From the NCBI RefSeq assembly GCF_900114565.1, contig NZ_FOTM01000016.1, forward strand, positions 21,574-85,573: a DNA stretch of 64,000 nt. The letters run 5' to 3'. The position numbers and the translations under genes are program-made. Source of the DNA: Leifsonia sp. CL147 (GTDB lineage Bacteria; Actinomycetota; Actinomycetes; Actinomycetales; Microbacteriaceae). The notes beneath the pieces are model-generated. The model made no database searches. It worked only from the letters and a program-made list of their open reading frames with translations, and was not told the origin of the DNA. This document shows, piece by piece, positions 43,459 to 53,442 of the stretch (its first letter is position 1; the number at the start of each line of letters is the position of its first letter).

Positions 43459-45612
43459 ATGGCGAACATGCAGGGTGCGCCCTCCACGCAGGAGGAGGCC
43501 AAGAGCGCTCTCGAACAGTACGGCGTGAACCTCACGGAGATCGCCAAGAGCGGCAAGCTCGACCCGGTCATCGGGCGCGACGCCGAGATCCGCCGCGTCA
43601 GTCAGGTACTGACGCGTCGTACCAAGAACAACCCCGTGCTCATCGGCGAGCCCGGCGTCGGAAAGACGGCGGTCGTCGAGGGCCTCGCCCAGCGCATCGT
43701 CGCGGGGGATGTCGCCGACTCCCTCAAGGGGAAGCAGCTGGTCGCCCTCGACCTCTCCGCGCTCGTCGCCGGCGCGATGTACCGCGGCCAGTTCGAGGAG
43801 CGTCTGAAGGCCGTCCTCAAAGAGATCAACGACGCCGAGGGCCAGATCATCACCTTCGTGGACGAGCTCCACATCCTGATGGGTGCGGGAGGCGGCGAGG
43901 GGTCCGTCGCGGCGTCCAACATGCTGAAGCCCATGCTCGCCCGCGGCGAGCTGCGCCTGATCGGCGCGACCACGCTCAACGAGTACCGCGAATTCATCGA
44001 GAAGGATGCGGCCCTCGAGCGCCGCTTCCAGCAGGTGTACGTCGGCGAGCCGTCGGTCGAGGACACGGTCGCCATCCTCCGTGGGCTGAAGGGCCGCTAC
44101 GAGGCGCACCACGGGGTCACGATCGAGGACTCGGCGCTGGTCGCCGCCGCCTCCCTGTCCAACCGCTACATCACCGCCCGCCAGCTGCCCGACAAGGCGA
44201 TCGACCTCATCGACGAGGCGGCGTCGCGCCTGAAGATGGAGATCGACTCGGCGCCCGTCGAGATCGACACGCTCCAGCGTCAGGTCGAGCGGATGAAGCT
44301 GGAGGAGTTCGCCCTCAAGAAGGAGAAGGACGAGGCCAGCAAGGAGCGCCTGGGCCAACTGCGCGAGCGCCTGCACGAGCAGGAGGACCAGCTGGAGGAG
44401 CTGCAGGCCCGCTGGCGCGCCGAGAAGGCGTCGCTGAACCGCGTGGGCGAGTTGCGGTCGCAACTGGAGGAGGCCAAGACCCGCCGCGACCTCGCGCTGC
44501 GCGACGGCCGCTACCAGGAGGCGTCCCGCATCGAGTACGAGACCATCCCGGGCATCGAGCGGGAGCTGGCCGAGGCCGAAGCGGCCGAGCACGACCACCC
44601 GCGCATGGTGAACGAGCAGGTCACGGCCGACGACATCGCGGCCGTCGTCGCCGCGTGGACCGGTATCCCGGTCGACCGCCTCACCCAGGGCGAGACCGAG
44701 AAGCTGCTGAACCTGGAGCACGAGCTGGGCCGGCGGATCATCGGCCAGAAGAAGGCCGTGCAAGCGGTGGCGGATGCGGTGCGCCGCACCCGCGCCGGAA
44801 TCTCCGACCCCGGACGCCCGACCGGATCGTTCCTGTTCCTCGGCCCGACCGGTGTCGGCAAGACCGAGCTCGCGAAGGCGCTCGCCGCGTTCCTCTTCGA
44901 CGACGAGAAGGCGATGGTCCGGATCGACATGAGCGAGTACGGGGAGAAGTTCTCGGTCTCCCGCCTCGTCGGAGCGCCTCCCGGGTATGTCGGTTACGAG
45001 CAGGGGGGTCAGCTGACCGAGGCCGTGCGCCGCCGTCCGTACTCCGTGATCCTGCTCGACGAGGTCGAGAAGGCGCATCCCGAGGTCTTCGACGTGCTGC
45101 TGCAGGTGCTGGACGACGGCCGGCTCACCGACGGCCAGGGCCGCACCGTGGACTTCCGCAACACCATCCTGGTCCTCACCTCGAACCTCGGCAGCCAGTT
45201 CCTCGTCGACACCACGCTGAACGCGACCGAGCGGGAGGAGGCCGTGCTGCAGCTGGTCCGGCAGGCTTTCAAGCCGGAGTTCGTGAACCGCCTCGACGAC
45301 ATCGTCGTGTTCTCGGCTCTGAGCCAGGAGGAGCTCGGCGAGATCGTCGAACTGGGCATCGACCGGCTGATGCTGCGGCTCTCCGAGCGGCGTCTGGAGC
45401 TGGCCGTCACGCCGGATGCGCGGGCCTGGCTGGCCGAGCGCGGCTACGACCCCGTCTACGGCGCGCGGCCGCTGCGCCGTCTGATGCAGCGTGAGATCGA
45501 GGACCGGCTCGCGACGGAGCTGCTGGCGGGCGAGGTCCGGGACGGCGATCTGGTGCGGGTCGACCTCGACAGGGAGAACGACCAGCTGACGGTGTCGGCC
45601 GCCCGCGAGTGA
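43459..45612 (+). CDS. clpB: AAA+ disaggregase ClpB, lacking the N-terminal domain
   Basis: A 717-residue protein, some 140 shorter than full ClpB. It starts almost at once with [24 protein letters not shown], the beginning of AAA-1 (Walker A GEPGVGKT, Walker B VDELH). The coiled-coil middle domain (~280-400) that binds DnaK is complete. AAA-2 follows with [14 protein letters not shown] and [12 protein letters not shown], and ends [16 protein letters not shown]. The N-terminal substrate-cap domain is absent. It should resolubilise aggregates with DnaK. Heat control comes from the HAIR site. AAGGGAA precedes the ATG. Confidence 0.95.
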   Translation: MANMQGAPSTQEEAKSALEQYGVNLTEIAKSGKLDPVIGRDAEIRRVSQVLTRRTKNNPVLIGEPGVGKTAVVEGLAQRIVAGDVADSLKGKQLVALDLSALVAGAMYRGQFEERLKAVLKEINDAEGQIITFVDELHILMGAGGGEGSVAASNMLKPMLARGELRLIGATTLNEYREFIEKDAALERRFQQVYVGEPSVEDTVAILRGLKGRYEAHHGVTIEDSALVAAASLSNRYITARQLPDKAIDLIDEAASRLKMEIDSAPVEIDTLQRQVERMKLEEFALKKEKDEASKERLGQLRERLHEQEDQLEELQARWRAEKASLNRVGELRSQLEEAKTRRDLALRDGRYQEASRIEYETIPGIERELAEAEAAEHDHPRMVNEQVTADDIAAVVAAWTGIPVDRLTQGETEKLLNLEHELGRRIIGQKKAVQAVADAVRRTRAGISDPGRPTGSFLFLGPTGVGKTELAKALAAFLFDDEKAMVRIDMSEYGEKFSVSRLVGAPPGYVGYEQGGQLTEAVRRRPYSVILLDEVEKAHPEVFDVLLQVLDDGRLTDGQGRTVDFRNTILVLTSNLGSQFLVDTTLNATEREEAVLQLVRQAFKPEFVNRLDDIVVFSALSQEELGEIVELGIDRLMLRLSERRLELAVTPDARAWLAERGYDPVYGARPLRRLMQREIEDRLATELLAGEVRDGDLVRVDLDRENDQLTVSAARE

Positions 45613-45646
45613 CGGCCGCACCCGCCGCACGCGTAGGCTTCTGAGC

Positions 45647-46711
45647 ATGCGTGCTGCTGTCATCCACGGGGAACGCGATGTGCGCCTCGAAGAGGTCCCT
45701 GCTCCCGTCCTGTACACCGGTCCCGGCGCCGACGGCCTCGATGCCGTGGTCCGGGTGGTCGCCGCCTGCGTCTGCGGCAGCGACCTGTGGCCCTACCGCG
45801 GGGTGGTTCCCACGACGGAGGCGCGCCGCATCGGCCACGAGTTCGTCGGCGTGGTCGAGCAGGTCGGCCCGGGCGTGCAGAAGATCAAGCCGGGCGACTT
45901 CGTGATCGCCCCGTTCTACGACTGCGACATGACGTGCGTGAACTGCCGCAACGGCGTCAGCACCTCCTGCCTGCACGGCGGCTGGTGGGGAGCGGACGAC
46001 CGCAACGGCGGCTTCGCCGACGGCGGCCAGGGCGAGTACGTCCGTGTCCCGCACGCCGACGGTTCCTTGGTCGCGACGCCCGGGTACCCGCGCGCGGACC
46101 TCATCCCGAGCCTGCTGACGCTGTCGGATGTGATGGGGACCGGCCACCACGCCGCGGTCTCCGCCGGCGTCACGGCCGGGAGCACGGTCGTCGTCGTCGG
46201 TGACGGCGCGGTCGGCCTCTGCGCAGTGCTCGCCTCGGCGCGGCTCGGAGCATCCCGGATCGTCGCGATGTCGCGTCACGAGAGCCGCCAGGCGCTGGCC
46301 CGCGAGTTCGGCGCGACCGACATCGTCGCCGAGCGCGGCGACGCCGGCGTCGCGGCCGTCGTGGAGCTGCTGGGCGGGATCGGCGCCGACTGCGTGCTCG
46401 AAGCGGTGGGCACCAAGGAGTCGATGGACCAGGCGATCCGTTCCACGCGCCCCGGAGGGATGGTCGGCTACGTCGGCGTCCCGAACGGCGGACCCGAGCT
46501 TCCGGTCCGCCCGCTGTTCGGCAGCAACATCGGGGTGAACGGCGGCGTCGCTCCCGTGCGCAACTACGTCGAGGAGTTGCTGCCGGATGTGTGGTCCGGC
46601 GCGATCGAGCCGGGCCGCGTCTTCGACCTGGAGCTTCCGCTGACCGACATCGCCGAGGCGTACGCCGCGATGGATGAGCGGCGCGCCATCAAGACGCTCG
46701 TGCGCCCGTAG
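45647..46711 (+). CDS. Zinc-dependent alcohol dehydrogenase family protein
   Basis: A 354-residue medium-chain dehydrogenase. Catalytic zinc ligands lie in ACVCGSDLWPYRG and GHEFVG. The structural zinc site is variant (CDMTCVNCRNGVSTSC). VVVVGDGAVGLCAVLASARLGAS binds NAD(P). The overall sequence suits the IMP-dehydrogenase-like/formaldehyde-type oxidoreductase branch, and the substrate is unknown. It begins 34 bases after clpB but with its own start, so cotranscription is possible. Confidence 0.86.
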   Translation: MRAAVIHGERDVRLEEVPAPVLYTGPGADGLDAVVRVVAACVCGSDLWPYRGVVPTTEARRIGHEFVGVVEQVGPGVQKIKPGDFVIAPFYDCDMTCVNCRNGVSTSCLHGGWWGADDRNGGFADGGQGEYVRVPHADGSLVATPGYPRADLIPSLLTLSDVMGTGHHAAVSAGVTAGSTVVVVGDGAVGLCAVLASARLGASRIVAMSRHESRQALAREFGATDIVAERGDAGVAAVVELLGGIGADCVLEAVGTKESMDQAIRSTRPGGMVGYVGVPNGGPELPVRPLFGSNIGVNGGVAPVRNYVEELLPDVWSGAIEPGRVFDLELPLTDIAEAYAAMDERRAIKTLVRP

Positions 46712-46842
46712 GTCGTACCGGACCGACGGCGCGGCGGCGGGTCGGCCGAGTGCTCGCCGGTGCGCAGGCCGCCGGCCCGCCGGCCGACCGGCGGGTCTAC
46801 CGACGGGCCGCCGGCCGCGCGACGACCGGGTCCCCCGCGGCG
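46712..46842. repeat. GC-rich inverted repeats at a convergent junction
   Basis: The gap is filled with GGCCGCCGG/CCGGCGGGT words that can fold into several overlapping stems. No gene is seen. It probably ends transcripts from both sides. Confidence 0.4.
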
Positions 46843-47433
46843 TCAGCCGTGGTAGCGGACGATGTCCTCCAGCGGACGACGGCTGCGCGGCGCCGACTCG
46901 CGCTCGCGCAGCGGATCGGGCAGCGACTCCGGGTCGCCGAGCACACCGATCGCGGTGACCGAGACCGGCTCGAATCGCTCGTCGAGGTCGAACGCCTGAC
47001 GCAGTCCCTCCGGCTCGAAGCCGCCCATCTGGTGCGCGTACAGCCCGTCGTGGTGGGCCTGGATGGTGAGGTGCGCCACGGCCTGCCCGAGGTCGTAGGT
47101 GGCCCAGCGGCGCTCGCGGCCGTCTGCGTCGACGACCTCGGCGGCCGCGACGATGAGGACTGCGGCAGCTCCGGCCCACGCCTGGTTGAAGCCCTGGAGG
47201 TTCGCGACGATGGTGTCGAACTCCGCAGTGCCCCGGCGGGCGACGATGAATCGCCACGGCTGGGTGTTCGAGGCCGACGGCGACCAGCGCGCCGCCTCGA
47301 GTGCCGAACGCAGGACGGTCTCATCCACCTCGGCCGAAGGGTCGAATGCGCGGGGGCTCCAGCGCTCGGCGAGCGTGGTCAGCAGTGGCGCGGACGTGTC
47401 GGCGGTACGGGTGGCGGCCTCGGCGATGGACAT
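46843..47433 (-). CDS. Nitroreductase family protein
   Basis: A 196-residue flavoprotein. RWSPRAFDPSAEVDE at the N-terminus, ARWSPSASNTQPWRFIVARRG (FMN contact), YDLGQAVAHLTIQAHHDGLYAHQMGGFEPEGLR and a final GDPESLP-RR-PL segment are typical of FMN-dependent nitroreductases. It reduces nitro compounds or quinones with NAD(P)H; the physiological substrate is unknown. The start is the ATG at 47433. Confidence 0.9.
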   Translation of the reverse strand: MSIAEAATRTADTSAPLLTTLAERWSPRAFDPSAEVDETVLRSALEAARWSPSASNTQPWRFIVARRGTAEFDTIVANLQGFNQAWAGAAAVLIVAAAEVVDADGRERRWATYDLGQAVAHLTIQAHHDGLYAHQMGGFEPEGLRQAFDLDERFEPVSVTAIGVLGDPESLPDPLRERESAPRSRRPLEDIVRYHG

Positions 47434-47566
47434 GGGCTCCTCCAGGGGATGCTCGGTGGGGATGGGGTCGGCTCCATTGCCTGGCTATGTCCATGTAAAC
47501 ACATGATTCGCGGAGGAATTCCCGGCCGCTGCTCCCGCGCATCCATTCGCATCCATTCGTCTCCTC

Positions 47567-47628
47567 GCCGAAGTGCTCGTTGTTGCACCCCCGGACGGCG
47601 TGTCGCCCGCAACAACGAGCACTTCGGC
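47567..47628. repeat. GAAGTGCTCG palindromic element
   Basis: GCCGAAGTGCTCGTTGTTGC and GCAACAACGAGCACTTCGGC form a perfect 20-bp stem around an ACGGCGTGTC-containing loop. It follows the end of the small hypothetical gene (minus strand). Confidence 0.88.
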
Positions 47629-47657
47629 GAAGGGGAGAGCGCGAAAGGCGGAGGGAG

Positions 47658-47981
47658 TCAGTCCAGTTCGAGGCGCTTGAGCGTGTGCTTCTCGGTGTGG
47701 CCCGCGTCGGTCTCGACCTCGTCGATCGCGATCGGGATGTTCGGGCCGACCACCAGCCAGACGAAACCATCGCGATGAACGAGGGGGACGAGGTCCGTCG
47801 TCCCGTCACGGAGCAGCGTCCGCACCCGCTTGAGCAGGGCGTACCCTTCGGACGGCTTGGCCACGTACGTCTTGCGCCGATAGTGGATGACGTGGGCCAG
47901 CGTCTTCGCGCTCAGCCCGGCGACCTCGGCCTCGGGGAGCACGTCGCTTGCGGTCGCATCGGCGGTTCGCGTGTCGGTCAT
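47658..47981 (-). CDS. Conserved hypothetical protein
   Basis: A 107-residue soluble protein. The core VIHYRRKTYVAKPSEGYALLKRVRTLLRDG, then LVPLVHRDGFVWLVVGPNIP, has the regular helix-strand pattern of a real gene and strong GC3. No family is recognised. The ATG at 47981 is the only Met in frame near the coding composition change. A palindromic element follows its stop. Confidence 0.6.
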   Translation of the reverse strand: MTDTRTADATASDVLPEAEVAGLSAKTLAHVIHYRRKTYVAKPSEGYALLKRVRTLLRDGTTDLVPLVHRDGFVWLVVGPNIPIAIDEVETDAGHTEKHTLKRLELD

Positions 47982-48085
47982 GCCACGCACGGTACGCCGT
48001 TCCGCCTGCCTCGGCACCTGCTCGCTACGGCGAGGCGGCCGGCGTTCCCCTCGCGGGAGGCCGTCGCGGTGCGTCCTGGGCGGCG

Positions 48086-49873
48086 TCAGGCCCCGAAGAT
48101 CGCGCGGAACTCCTCCAGGGGGGCCTTCGGTCGTCGGTCCTCGAAGAGGACTCCGTTGGTCTCCTGGCCGGTGTCGGCCAGCTGGGTGTAGCAGTAGCCG
48201 GCGATGGCACCGGATGAGCGGATGGCGCCGACCAACGCGCGGAGTCGCTCCACCAGGTCCGCCGAACTCGTGGCGGTGGAGTATCCCCACGCGTCCCCCT
48301 GGTCGGTCTCGGTGTACGAGACGCCGCCGAACTCGGTGACCATCAGCGGTGCGTCCGTCCCTTGCGATGCGTCGACGATCAGACGACGGCCCGCAGAAGT
48401 GAAGACGGAACCCAGGATCCCCTGACGGCTCGCGTAGCGCTCCCGCACCCGTTCGGCATGGTGGTCGTAATCGTGGATCGACAGGATGTCCGACTCCGCG
48501 TGCTCCCATCCGTCGTTCGAGATGACCGGACGGCTCGGGTCCAGCGTCTTGGTCACGTGGACGAGCGCCTTCGCGTAGGCGACCATGCGCTCGTCGTGCG
48601 CGATGTGCTGCACACCCCAGCTCTCGTTGAGCGGAACCCAGGTGACGATGGAGGGATGCGACCGGTCGCGATCCAGGATGGCGGACCACTCCGCAATGCC
48701 GCGGCGCACCGCCTCAGGCGTGAAGGCGTACGCGGCAGGCGCCTCCCCCCAGACCAGGAGGCCCAGCGTGTCGGCCCAGAACAGGAAGCGCGGATCCTCG
48801 TACTTCTGGTGCAGCCGCGTCGCGTTGAACCCGAGATCGAGGATGAGCTGCGCCTCTGCACGGAGAGCGTCCGTGCTCGGCGCGGCCGAGTGCGTGCCGG
48901 GCCAATAGCCCTGGTTGAGCACCGACCGGAGGTACACCGGCCGGTCGTTCAGCAGGAAGCGCCCGCCCTCGACCGTCGTCGACCGGAGGCCGAAGTAGGA
49001 CGACACCGCGTCTCCGGGGGCACCGGGAACCCGGAGACGCACCGTCGCATCCAGCAGAGTGGGATGGGCGGGCGACCACAGCAGCTCCTCGTAGGCCTGC
49101 CCGTTGCTTTGCCGGTGGATGCGGAAGGGCACCTCCGCCTCGCGCCCCCAAACGGTCGTCTCGGTCCGGGCCAGGAGCTCATCGCCGTGGGAGACCTCGA
49201 TGAGTACGGTCGTTCCCTCCGGGGCGGGCCGGCTCAGCCGCAGTTGAGCGGTGACCTCGCCCGCTGGCACATCCGTCAGCCAGTGCAGCTGCTCCAGGCG
49301 CACGGCTGCGGCGGCCTCGAGCCAGACCGGCTGCCAGATTCCCGTCGTCCGGTGATACCAGATCGAATGCGGATGGCGCCGCCAGTCCTGCTTTCCGCGA
49401 GGCTGAGCGACATCCGCCGGGTCGTCCTCGGCACGGACCGTGATCGAGAAGTCGCCCTCGCCGGCGAGGTCGGTGATGTCGAGCGAGAACGGGGTCGAAC
49501 CGCCTTCATGTCGCCCGGCCGAGCGTCCGTCGACCCAGACCTCGCAGGAGTGATCGACGGCTCCGAAGTGGAGGATGAGACGCTCACCGGCAGGGAGTTC
49601 GTCCCGCAGCACCACGCGCTGATACCAGACGACGGGATGGAAGCCCGTGTCGCGCACGCCGGAGGCTTCCGACTCGAAAGGGAACGGCACCTGAATGGTC
49701 CCGTTCAACCCGCCGGCGGTCTCCCAATGCTCCTGCCCACCGCGGTCGTCGTCGTCGAACGCGAAGGTCCACTCTCCGGAGAGGTCGTGCCAGCCGGCGC
49801 GGACCAGCTGGGGCCGCGGATAGCAGCCGTCCTGCGCGGTGGCCGGGTCGACAGGATTCTCCGAAGTGAGCAT
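48086..49873 (-). CDS. Glycoside hydrolase family 2 enzyme (beta-galactosidase/glucuronidase type)
   Basis: A 595-residue cytoplasmic protein. A jelly-roll sugar-binding domain opens it (DLSGEWTFAFDDD, WYQRVVL, LHFGAVDHSCEVWVDG), an immunoglobulin-like domain follows, then the TIM barrel. The acid/base Glu is in WVPLNESWGVQH and the nucleophile Glu in MVTEFGGVSY. It probably cleaves an oligosaccharide brought in by the ABC importer divergent from it. The substrate is not certain. ATG at 49873; a LacI-type operator lies 20 bases upstream. Confidence 0.9.
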   Translation of the reverse strand: MLTSENPVDPATAQDGCYPRPQLVRAGWHDLSGEWTFAFDDDDRGGQEHWETAGGLNGTIQVPFPFESEASGVRDTGFHPVVWYQRVVLRDELPAGERLILHFGAVDHSCEVWVDGRSAGRHEGGSTPFSLDITDLAGEGDFSITVRAEDDPADVAQPRGKQDWRRHPHSIWYHRTTGIWQPVWLEAAAAVRLEQLHWLTDVPAGEVTAQLRLSRPAPEGTTVLIEVSHGDELLARTETTVWGREAEVPFRIHRQSNGQAYEELLWSPAHPTLLDATVRLRVPGAPGDAVSSYFGLRSTTVEGGRFLLNDRPVYLRSVLNQGYWPGTHSAAPSTDALRAEAQLILDLGFNATRLHQKYEDPRFLFWADTLGLLVWGEAPAAYAFTPEAVRRGIAEWSAILDRDRSHPSIVTWVPLNESWGVQHIAHDERMVAYAKALVHVTKTLDPSRPVISNDGWEHAESDILSIHDYDHHAERVRERYASRQGILGSVFTSAGRRLIVDASQGTDAPLMVTEFGGVSYTETDQGDAWGYSTATSSADLVERLRALVGAIRSSGAIAGYCYTQLADTGQETNGVLFEDRRPKAPLEEFRAIFGA

Positions 49874-49892
49874 CCACCTAGCTTGCCCGATT

Positions 49893-49908
49893 CGTCTAGC
49901 GCTGTAAA
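49893..49908 (-). promoter_or_regulatory. LacI-type operator at the GH2 gene
   Basis: CGTCTAGCGCTGTAAA, centred on AGCGCT, has one good half-site (AGCGCTGTAAA). The same half-site occurs before the sugar-binding protein gene (51023-51038). It resembles the usual TTTACAGCGCTGTAAA-like LacI palindromes. Confidence 0.65.
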
Positions 49909-49923
49909 GCGGGAACCAGAAGT

Positions 49924-50934
49924 TCAGGACATCGTGGGTGCGCTCTCCCGGACGACCAGCGAGAAGGGCGCGAGCTCGTGACGCCCCATCCCATCGAAGC
50001 CAGAGACGCGGTCGAGCAGCATGTCGACGGCGCGTGTCGCGAGAGCGCGCATGTCGGGCGCGATCGACGTGATCGAGGGGTAGGTCACCGCCGTCATCGG
50101 GGTGTTGTCCCATCCCGTGACCGCTACGTCCTCCGGCACCCGGAAGTCGCGCTCCTGCAGCGCGCGCAGCGCACCGATCGCGGCGAGGTCGTCGCGGCAG
50201 ACGAGGCCGTCGAACCGCAGGCCGGCATCGATGGCCGCGCCGACGGCCTGGACCGCGCTGCCGGCCGAGACGGCTGAGCTCGCGATGAGCAGCTGCGGAT
50301 CCGCCGTGTGACCTGCATCTTCCAGTGCCTGCTGATAGCCCGCGATCCGCAGCAGGGAGGTCCGGCTCGGGCCGGAGGCCTCGTGGCCGGCGAACGCGAT
50401 GCGGGTCCGACCCTGCGAGAGGAGGTGCTGAGTGGCGATCCGCGCGGCCTCCACGTTGTCGATCATGATGCGATCGACCGTCAGCGGCGCAGCGTTCTCG
50501 CCCAGCACGACCAGGGGGATGTCCGTGCGCGACTGCGCCAGCTCCGCGGAGTTCATCACGCTCGGCTGGAAGATCATCCCGTCGACGAGGCCCGATTCGC
50601 CGGCCGAGACGACGGCCCGTTCGCCCTCGATGGTGCCCTCCGTCTGCTCGAGCAGCACCCGGTACCCGCGCCGCTCCGCCTCGTCGGCGACGACCCGCGC
50701 GAGCTCCGCGAAGTACGGGAGTGTCACGTCTGCGAAGGCCAGGGCGAGGAGGCCCGTCCGGCCGGTGGCGAGACGGCGGCCCATGATATTCGGCCGGTAG
50801 CCCAGTTCGTCGATCGCGCGCTGCACCCGCTCCCGCATCTGCGGGCTGACGTGCGCGTAGTTGCGGACGACGTTGGAGACCGTCTTCATGGACACTCCGG
50901 CGTGCTCCGCCACGTCCTGAAGCCTGACCGCCAT
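49924..50934 (-). CDS. LacI-family transcriptional repressor
   Basis: A 336-residue regulator. The HTH is RLQDVAEHAGVSMKTVSNVVRNY, with the hinge RPNIMGRRLATGRTG. The periplasmic-binding-protein-like effector domain follows (LVDGMIFQPSVMN, LVVLGENAAPLTVDRIMIDN, DGLVCRDDLAAIGAL). It probably controls the GH2 gene downstream and the divergent ABC importer through the two AGCGCT operators. GGAAGGAAG precedes the ATG at 50934, chosen over an ATG seven codons upstream. Confidence 0.92.
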   Translation of the reverse strand: MAVRLQDVAEHAGVSMKTVSNVVRNYAHVSPQMRERVQRAIDELGYRPNIMGRRLATGRTGLLALAFADVTLPYFAELARVVADEAERRGYRVLLEQTEGTIEGERAVVSAGESGLVDGMIFQPSVMNSAELAQSRTDIPLVVLGENAAPLTVDRIMIDNVEAARIATQHLLSQGRTRIAFAGHEASGPSRTSLLRIAGYQQALEDAGHTADPQLLIASSAVSAGSAVQAVGAAIDAGLRFDGLVCRDDLAAIGALRALQERDFRVPEDVAVTGWDNTPMTAVTYPSITSIAPDMRALATRAVDMLLDRVSGFDGMGRHELAPFSLVVRESAPTMS

Positions 50935-51010
50935 CGCGCTTCCTTCCCGCGTCATGATGCCGCACCCGCGGTGTCACTCTACAGGGACCGGCCGTCGTCG
51001 CAGCGCGTGG

Positions 51011-51039
51011 TTGACAGGTCGTTGTCCAGCGCTGTAAAT
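51011..51039 (+). promoter_or_regulatory. Promoter and LacI-type operator of the sugar ABC importer
   Basis: TTGACA (51011-51016) and TGTAAA (51033-51038, 16-base spacer) form a promoter. The operator TGTCCAGCGCTGTAAA (51023-51038) covers the spacer and the -10, so bound repressor would block polymerase. Confidence 0.68.
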
Positions 51040-51137
51040 TCGCGGAACGTGCCGGTGCCCCCGCACCGAGCAGCCTCCGATCACGTTTTTCGCCCGGCGG
51101 AATCCTGCGTGGACGGCACACTCGAGGGAGAGATCAC

Positions 51138-52451
51138 ATGAAGAAGCGATTCGCTGCACGCGCGATCGCCGTAGCGGTCACGGCGGGCCTCGGGCTCGCG
51201 CTGACCGCTTGCGGAAGCAACTCCGGATCCGGAGGGGCGGCAGTCTCCTCCGGCGACTACACCGGGCCGAAAGTCACCATCAGCTTCTGGAACGGCTGGA
51301 CCGGCGGCGCGGCACCCGTGCTCGTGCCGAAGCTGGTAGAGAAGTTCAACGCCGAGCACACGAACATCGTCGTCAAGGACGTGCCGATGGAATGGGCGGA
51401 CATCGCCCGCAAGATGCCGCTCGCGGTCAAGGCGGGCAAGGGTCCGGATGTCGCGGTCGGCCACGGCGACGACATCGCCACCTACGCGGCGCAGGGCCTG
51501 GTCCTGAAGGCGGACAGCATCGTCACAGCGCTCGGCTACACGGCCGGCGACTTCCCCGACGGGCTGCTCGACGCCGGGAAGTACAACGGCGGTCAGTACG
51601 CCGTCCCGTGGAGCGTCACTCCGCTCGGCCTGTACGTCAACACGGACGTCTTGCAGTCGGCCGGGGTCGATCCGACGAGCATCCCGGCGGACAAGGACGC
51701 GTACCTGGCCGCCCTCGAGAAGCTGAAAGCCGCCGGAGTACACGGCGAATGGGTCGACGGCTACGTCTTCAGCGGCACGTTCGAGTTCGAGAGCCTGCTG
51801 TGGCAGTACGGCGGTGACCTGTTCGACAAGGATGCCACCAAGGCGACCTTCAACTCCGACGCAGGGGTCAAGGCGCTGACCTGGATGACCGACCTCATCA
51901 AGAAGGGCTACAGCCCGGCCGACGTCGCACAGGACGGCAACATCAACGCCCTGATCGCCGGCAAGACGGCCTTCAACTGGAACGGGGTCTGGCAGACCAC
52001 CAACACCGCGTTCGACAAGCTGAACTGGCAGGCGGTCGCGGTCCCGCAGATCGGCGACAAGAAGGCCGTCTGGTCGAGCTCGACCCACTGGATGTTCCTG
52101 GACAACAAGGGCCAGGACAAGAACAAGACCGCCGCCGCCGCCACCTTCGTCAAGTGGATGAACGACAACTCGGCCGACTGGCCGCAGACCGGCGAGCTGC
52201 CCGCCAAGAACTCGGTGCGCAACGACCCGAAGCTCGTCCAGGACTACCCGAAGCTGAAGCCGTTCCTCGACGAGCTGCCCTACGCGCACTACGAGCCGAT
52301 CGCCCCCGGCATCACCGCTGTCGAAGCGACGATCACCGTCGCGCTGAACGAGGCCATCACCGCAAAGAAGTCGCCGAAGCAGGCGTTGGACGACGCGGCA
52401 GCGAAGGCCGACACCCTGCTCAAGCAGAACAAGGCGAAGTACGGTGGCTGA
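51138..52451 (+). CDS. Sugar ABC transporter substrate-binding lipoprotein
   Basis: A 437-residue lipoprotein (family 1 extracellular solute-binding protein). The lipobox is LTAC with Cys25. The mature part has VTISFWNGWTGG at its start, GPDVAVGHGDDIATYAAQG in lobe one and GKTAFNWNGVWQTTNTAF in lobe two. It delivers an oligosaccharide or monosaccharide to the two following permeases. The cluster has no ATPase, so a shared MsiK-type ATPase elsewhere is expected. GGAGAG precedes the ATG. Confidence 0.93.
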   Translation: MKKRFAARAIAVAVTAGLGLALTACGSNSGSGGAAVSSGDYTGPKVTISFWNGWTGGAAPVLVPKLVEKFNAEHTNIVVKDVPMEWADIARKMPLAVKAGKGPDVAVGHGDDIATYAAQGLVLKADSIVTALGYTAGDFPDGLLDAGKYNGGQYAVPWSVTPLGLYVNTDVLQSAGVDPTSIPADKDAYLAALEKLKAAGVHGEWVDGYVFSGTFEFESLLWQYGGDLFDKDATKATFNSDAGVKALTWMTDLIKKGYSPADVAQDGNINALIAGKTAFNWNGVWQTTNTAFDKLNWQAVAVPQIGDKKAVWSSSTHWMFLDNKGQDKNKTAAAATFVKWMNDNSADWPQTGELPAKNSVRNDPKLVQDYPKLKPFLDELPYAHYEPIAPGITAVEATITVALNEAITAKKSPKQALDDAAAKADTLLKQNKAKYGG

Positions 52452-53442
52452 TACCGCATCCCTCGTGGCGCCCCGGGAGACCGGGGCGCCGCCCCGCCCC
52501 TCCCCGGGCCGCCGCTCCACGGAGCGCTCGTCAGGCCGTCGGACGGCGGGCCGCCGTCGCACAGGTGTCGCGTACCTGTTCCTTGCGCCGTTCCTCGTTC
52601 TGTTCGCGCTGTTCGTGCTCGCGCCCGCGGTCTTCGGCCTGTGGATCAGCCTGACGAACTGGAGTCCGTTCCGCGCGACGCAGTCGTTCATCGGCCTCCA
52701 GAACTACATCGACCTCTTCACCCCGGGTTCTGCGACCTCGGGTGACTTCTGGCAGTCGATGGCGGCGACAGGCATCTTCACGCTCGGAAGCGTCCCCCTG
52801 CTGCTGATCGTCCCCCTGCTGGTGGCCGTGCTGCTGAACCGGAAGATCCGCGCGGGGTCCTTCTTCCGCGGCGTCTTCTTCGCGCCGTACGTTCTCGGCG
52901 TCGCTGTGATCGGCGTGATCTGGAAGTATCTCCTCGACACCCAGTCCGGCATCGTGAACCACCTGCTCGGGCTGATCGGCCTTCCCGGCGATCTGCCGTG
53001 GACGGTCGACGTGCCGTGGGCCTGGATCACCCTCGTCGGAGTGACCGTGTGGTGGACGATGGGCTTCAACACCGTCATCGTCCTCGCCGGACTCAAGGGC
53101 ATCAGCGCCGACCTCTACGAGGCGGCAGCGCTCGATGGCGCCGGCGCCTGGCGCCAGTTCCTCAGCGTCACCCTCCCCGGGCTACGGCCGGTCATGACCT
53201 TCGTCGTGACCATCACGATCCTCGCCAGCGCGAACATGTTCGGTCAGTCGTTCCTCATCACCAAGGGCGGGCCGGGCAACCAGACACGATCCGCCATCCA
53301 GTACATCGCCGATCAGGGCCTCTCGCAGAACAACCTGGCAGCCGCGTCGGCGATGAGCTACGTGCTCTTCGCGTTCCTCGCGATCATCAGCATCGTCAAC
53401 TTCCGGCTCCAGCGGGAGCGGGCAGAGAAGGGCGTCTCATGA
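52444..53442 (+). CDS. Sugar ABC transporter permease 1 (MalF type)
   Basis: A 332-residue permease with about 40 cytoplasmic residues and six spans. GVAYLFLAPFLVLFALFVLAP is the first. The EAA loop reads LYEAAALDGAGAWRQFLSVTLP, the docking motif for the ATPase. It starts at a GTG overlapping the binding-protein gene by eight bases and ends overlapping the next permease by ATGA. Confidence 0.93.
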   Translation: MADTASLVAPRETGAPPRPSPGRRSTERSSGRRTAGRRRTGVAYLFLAPFLVLFALFVLAPAVFGLWISLTNWSPFRATQSFIGLQNYIDLFTPGSATSGDFWQSMAATGIFTLGSVPLLLIVPLLVAVLLNRKIRAGSFFRGVFFAPYVLGVAVIGVIWKYLLDTQSGIVNHLLGLIGLPGDLPWTVDVPWAWITLVGVTVWWTMGFNTVIVLAGLKGISADLYEAAALDGAGAWRQFLSVTLPGLRPVMTFVVTITILASANMFGQSFLITKGGPGNQTRSAIQYIADQGLSQNNLAAASAMSYVLFAFLAIISIVNFRLQRERAEKGVS

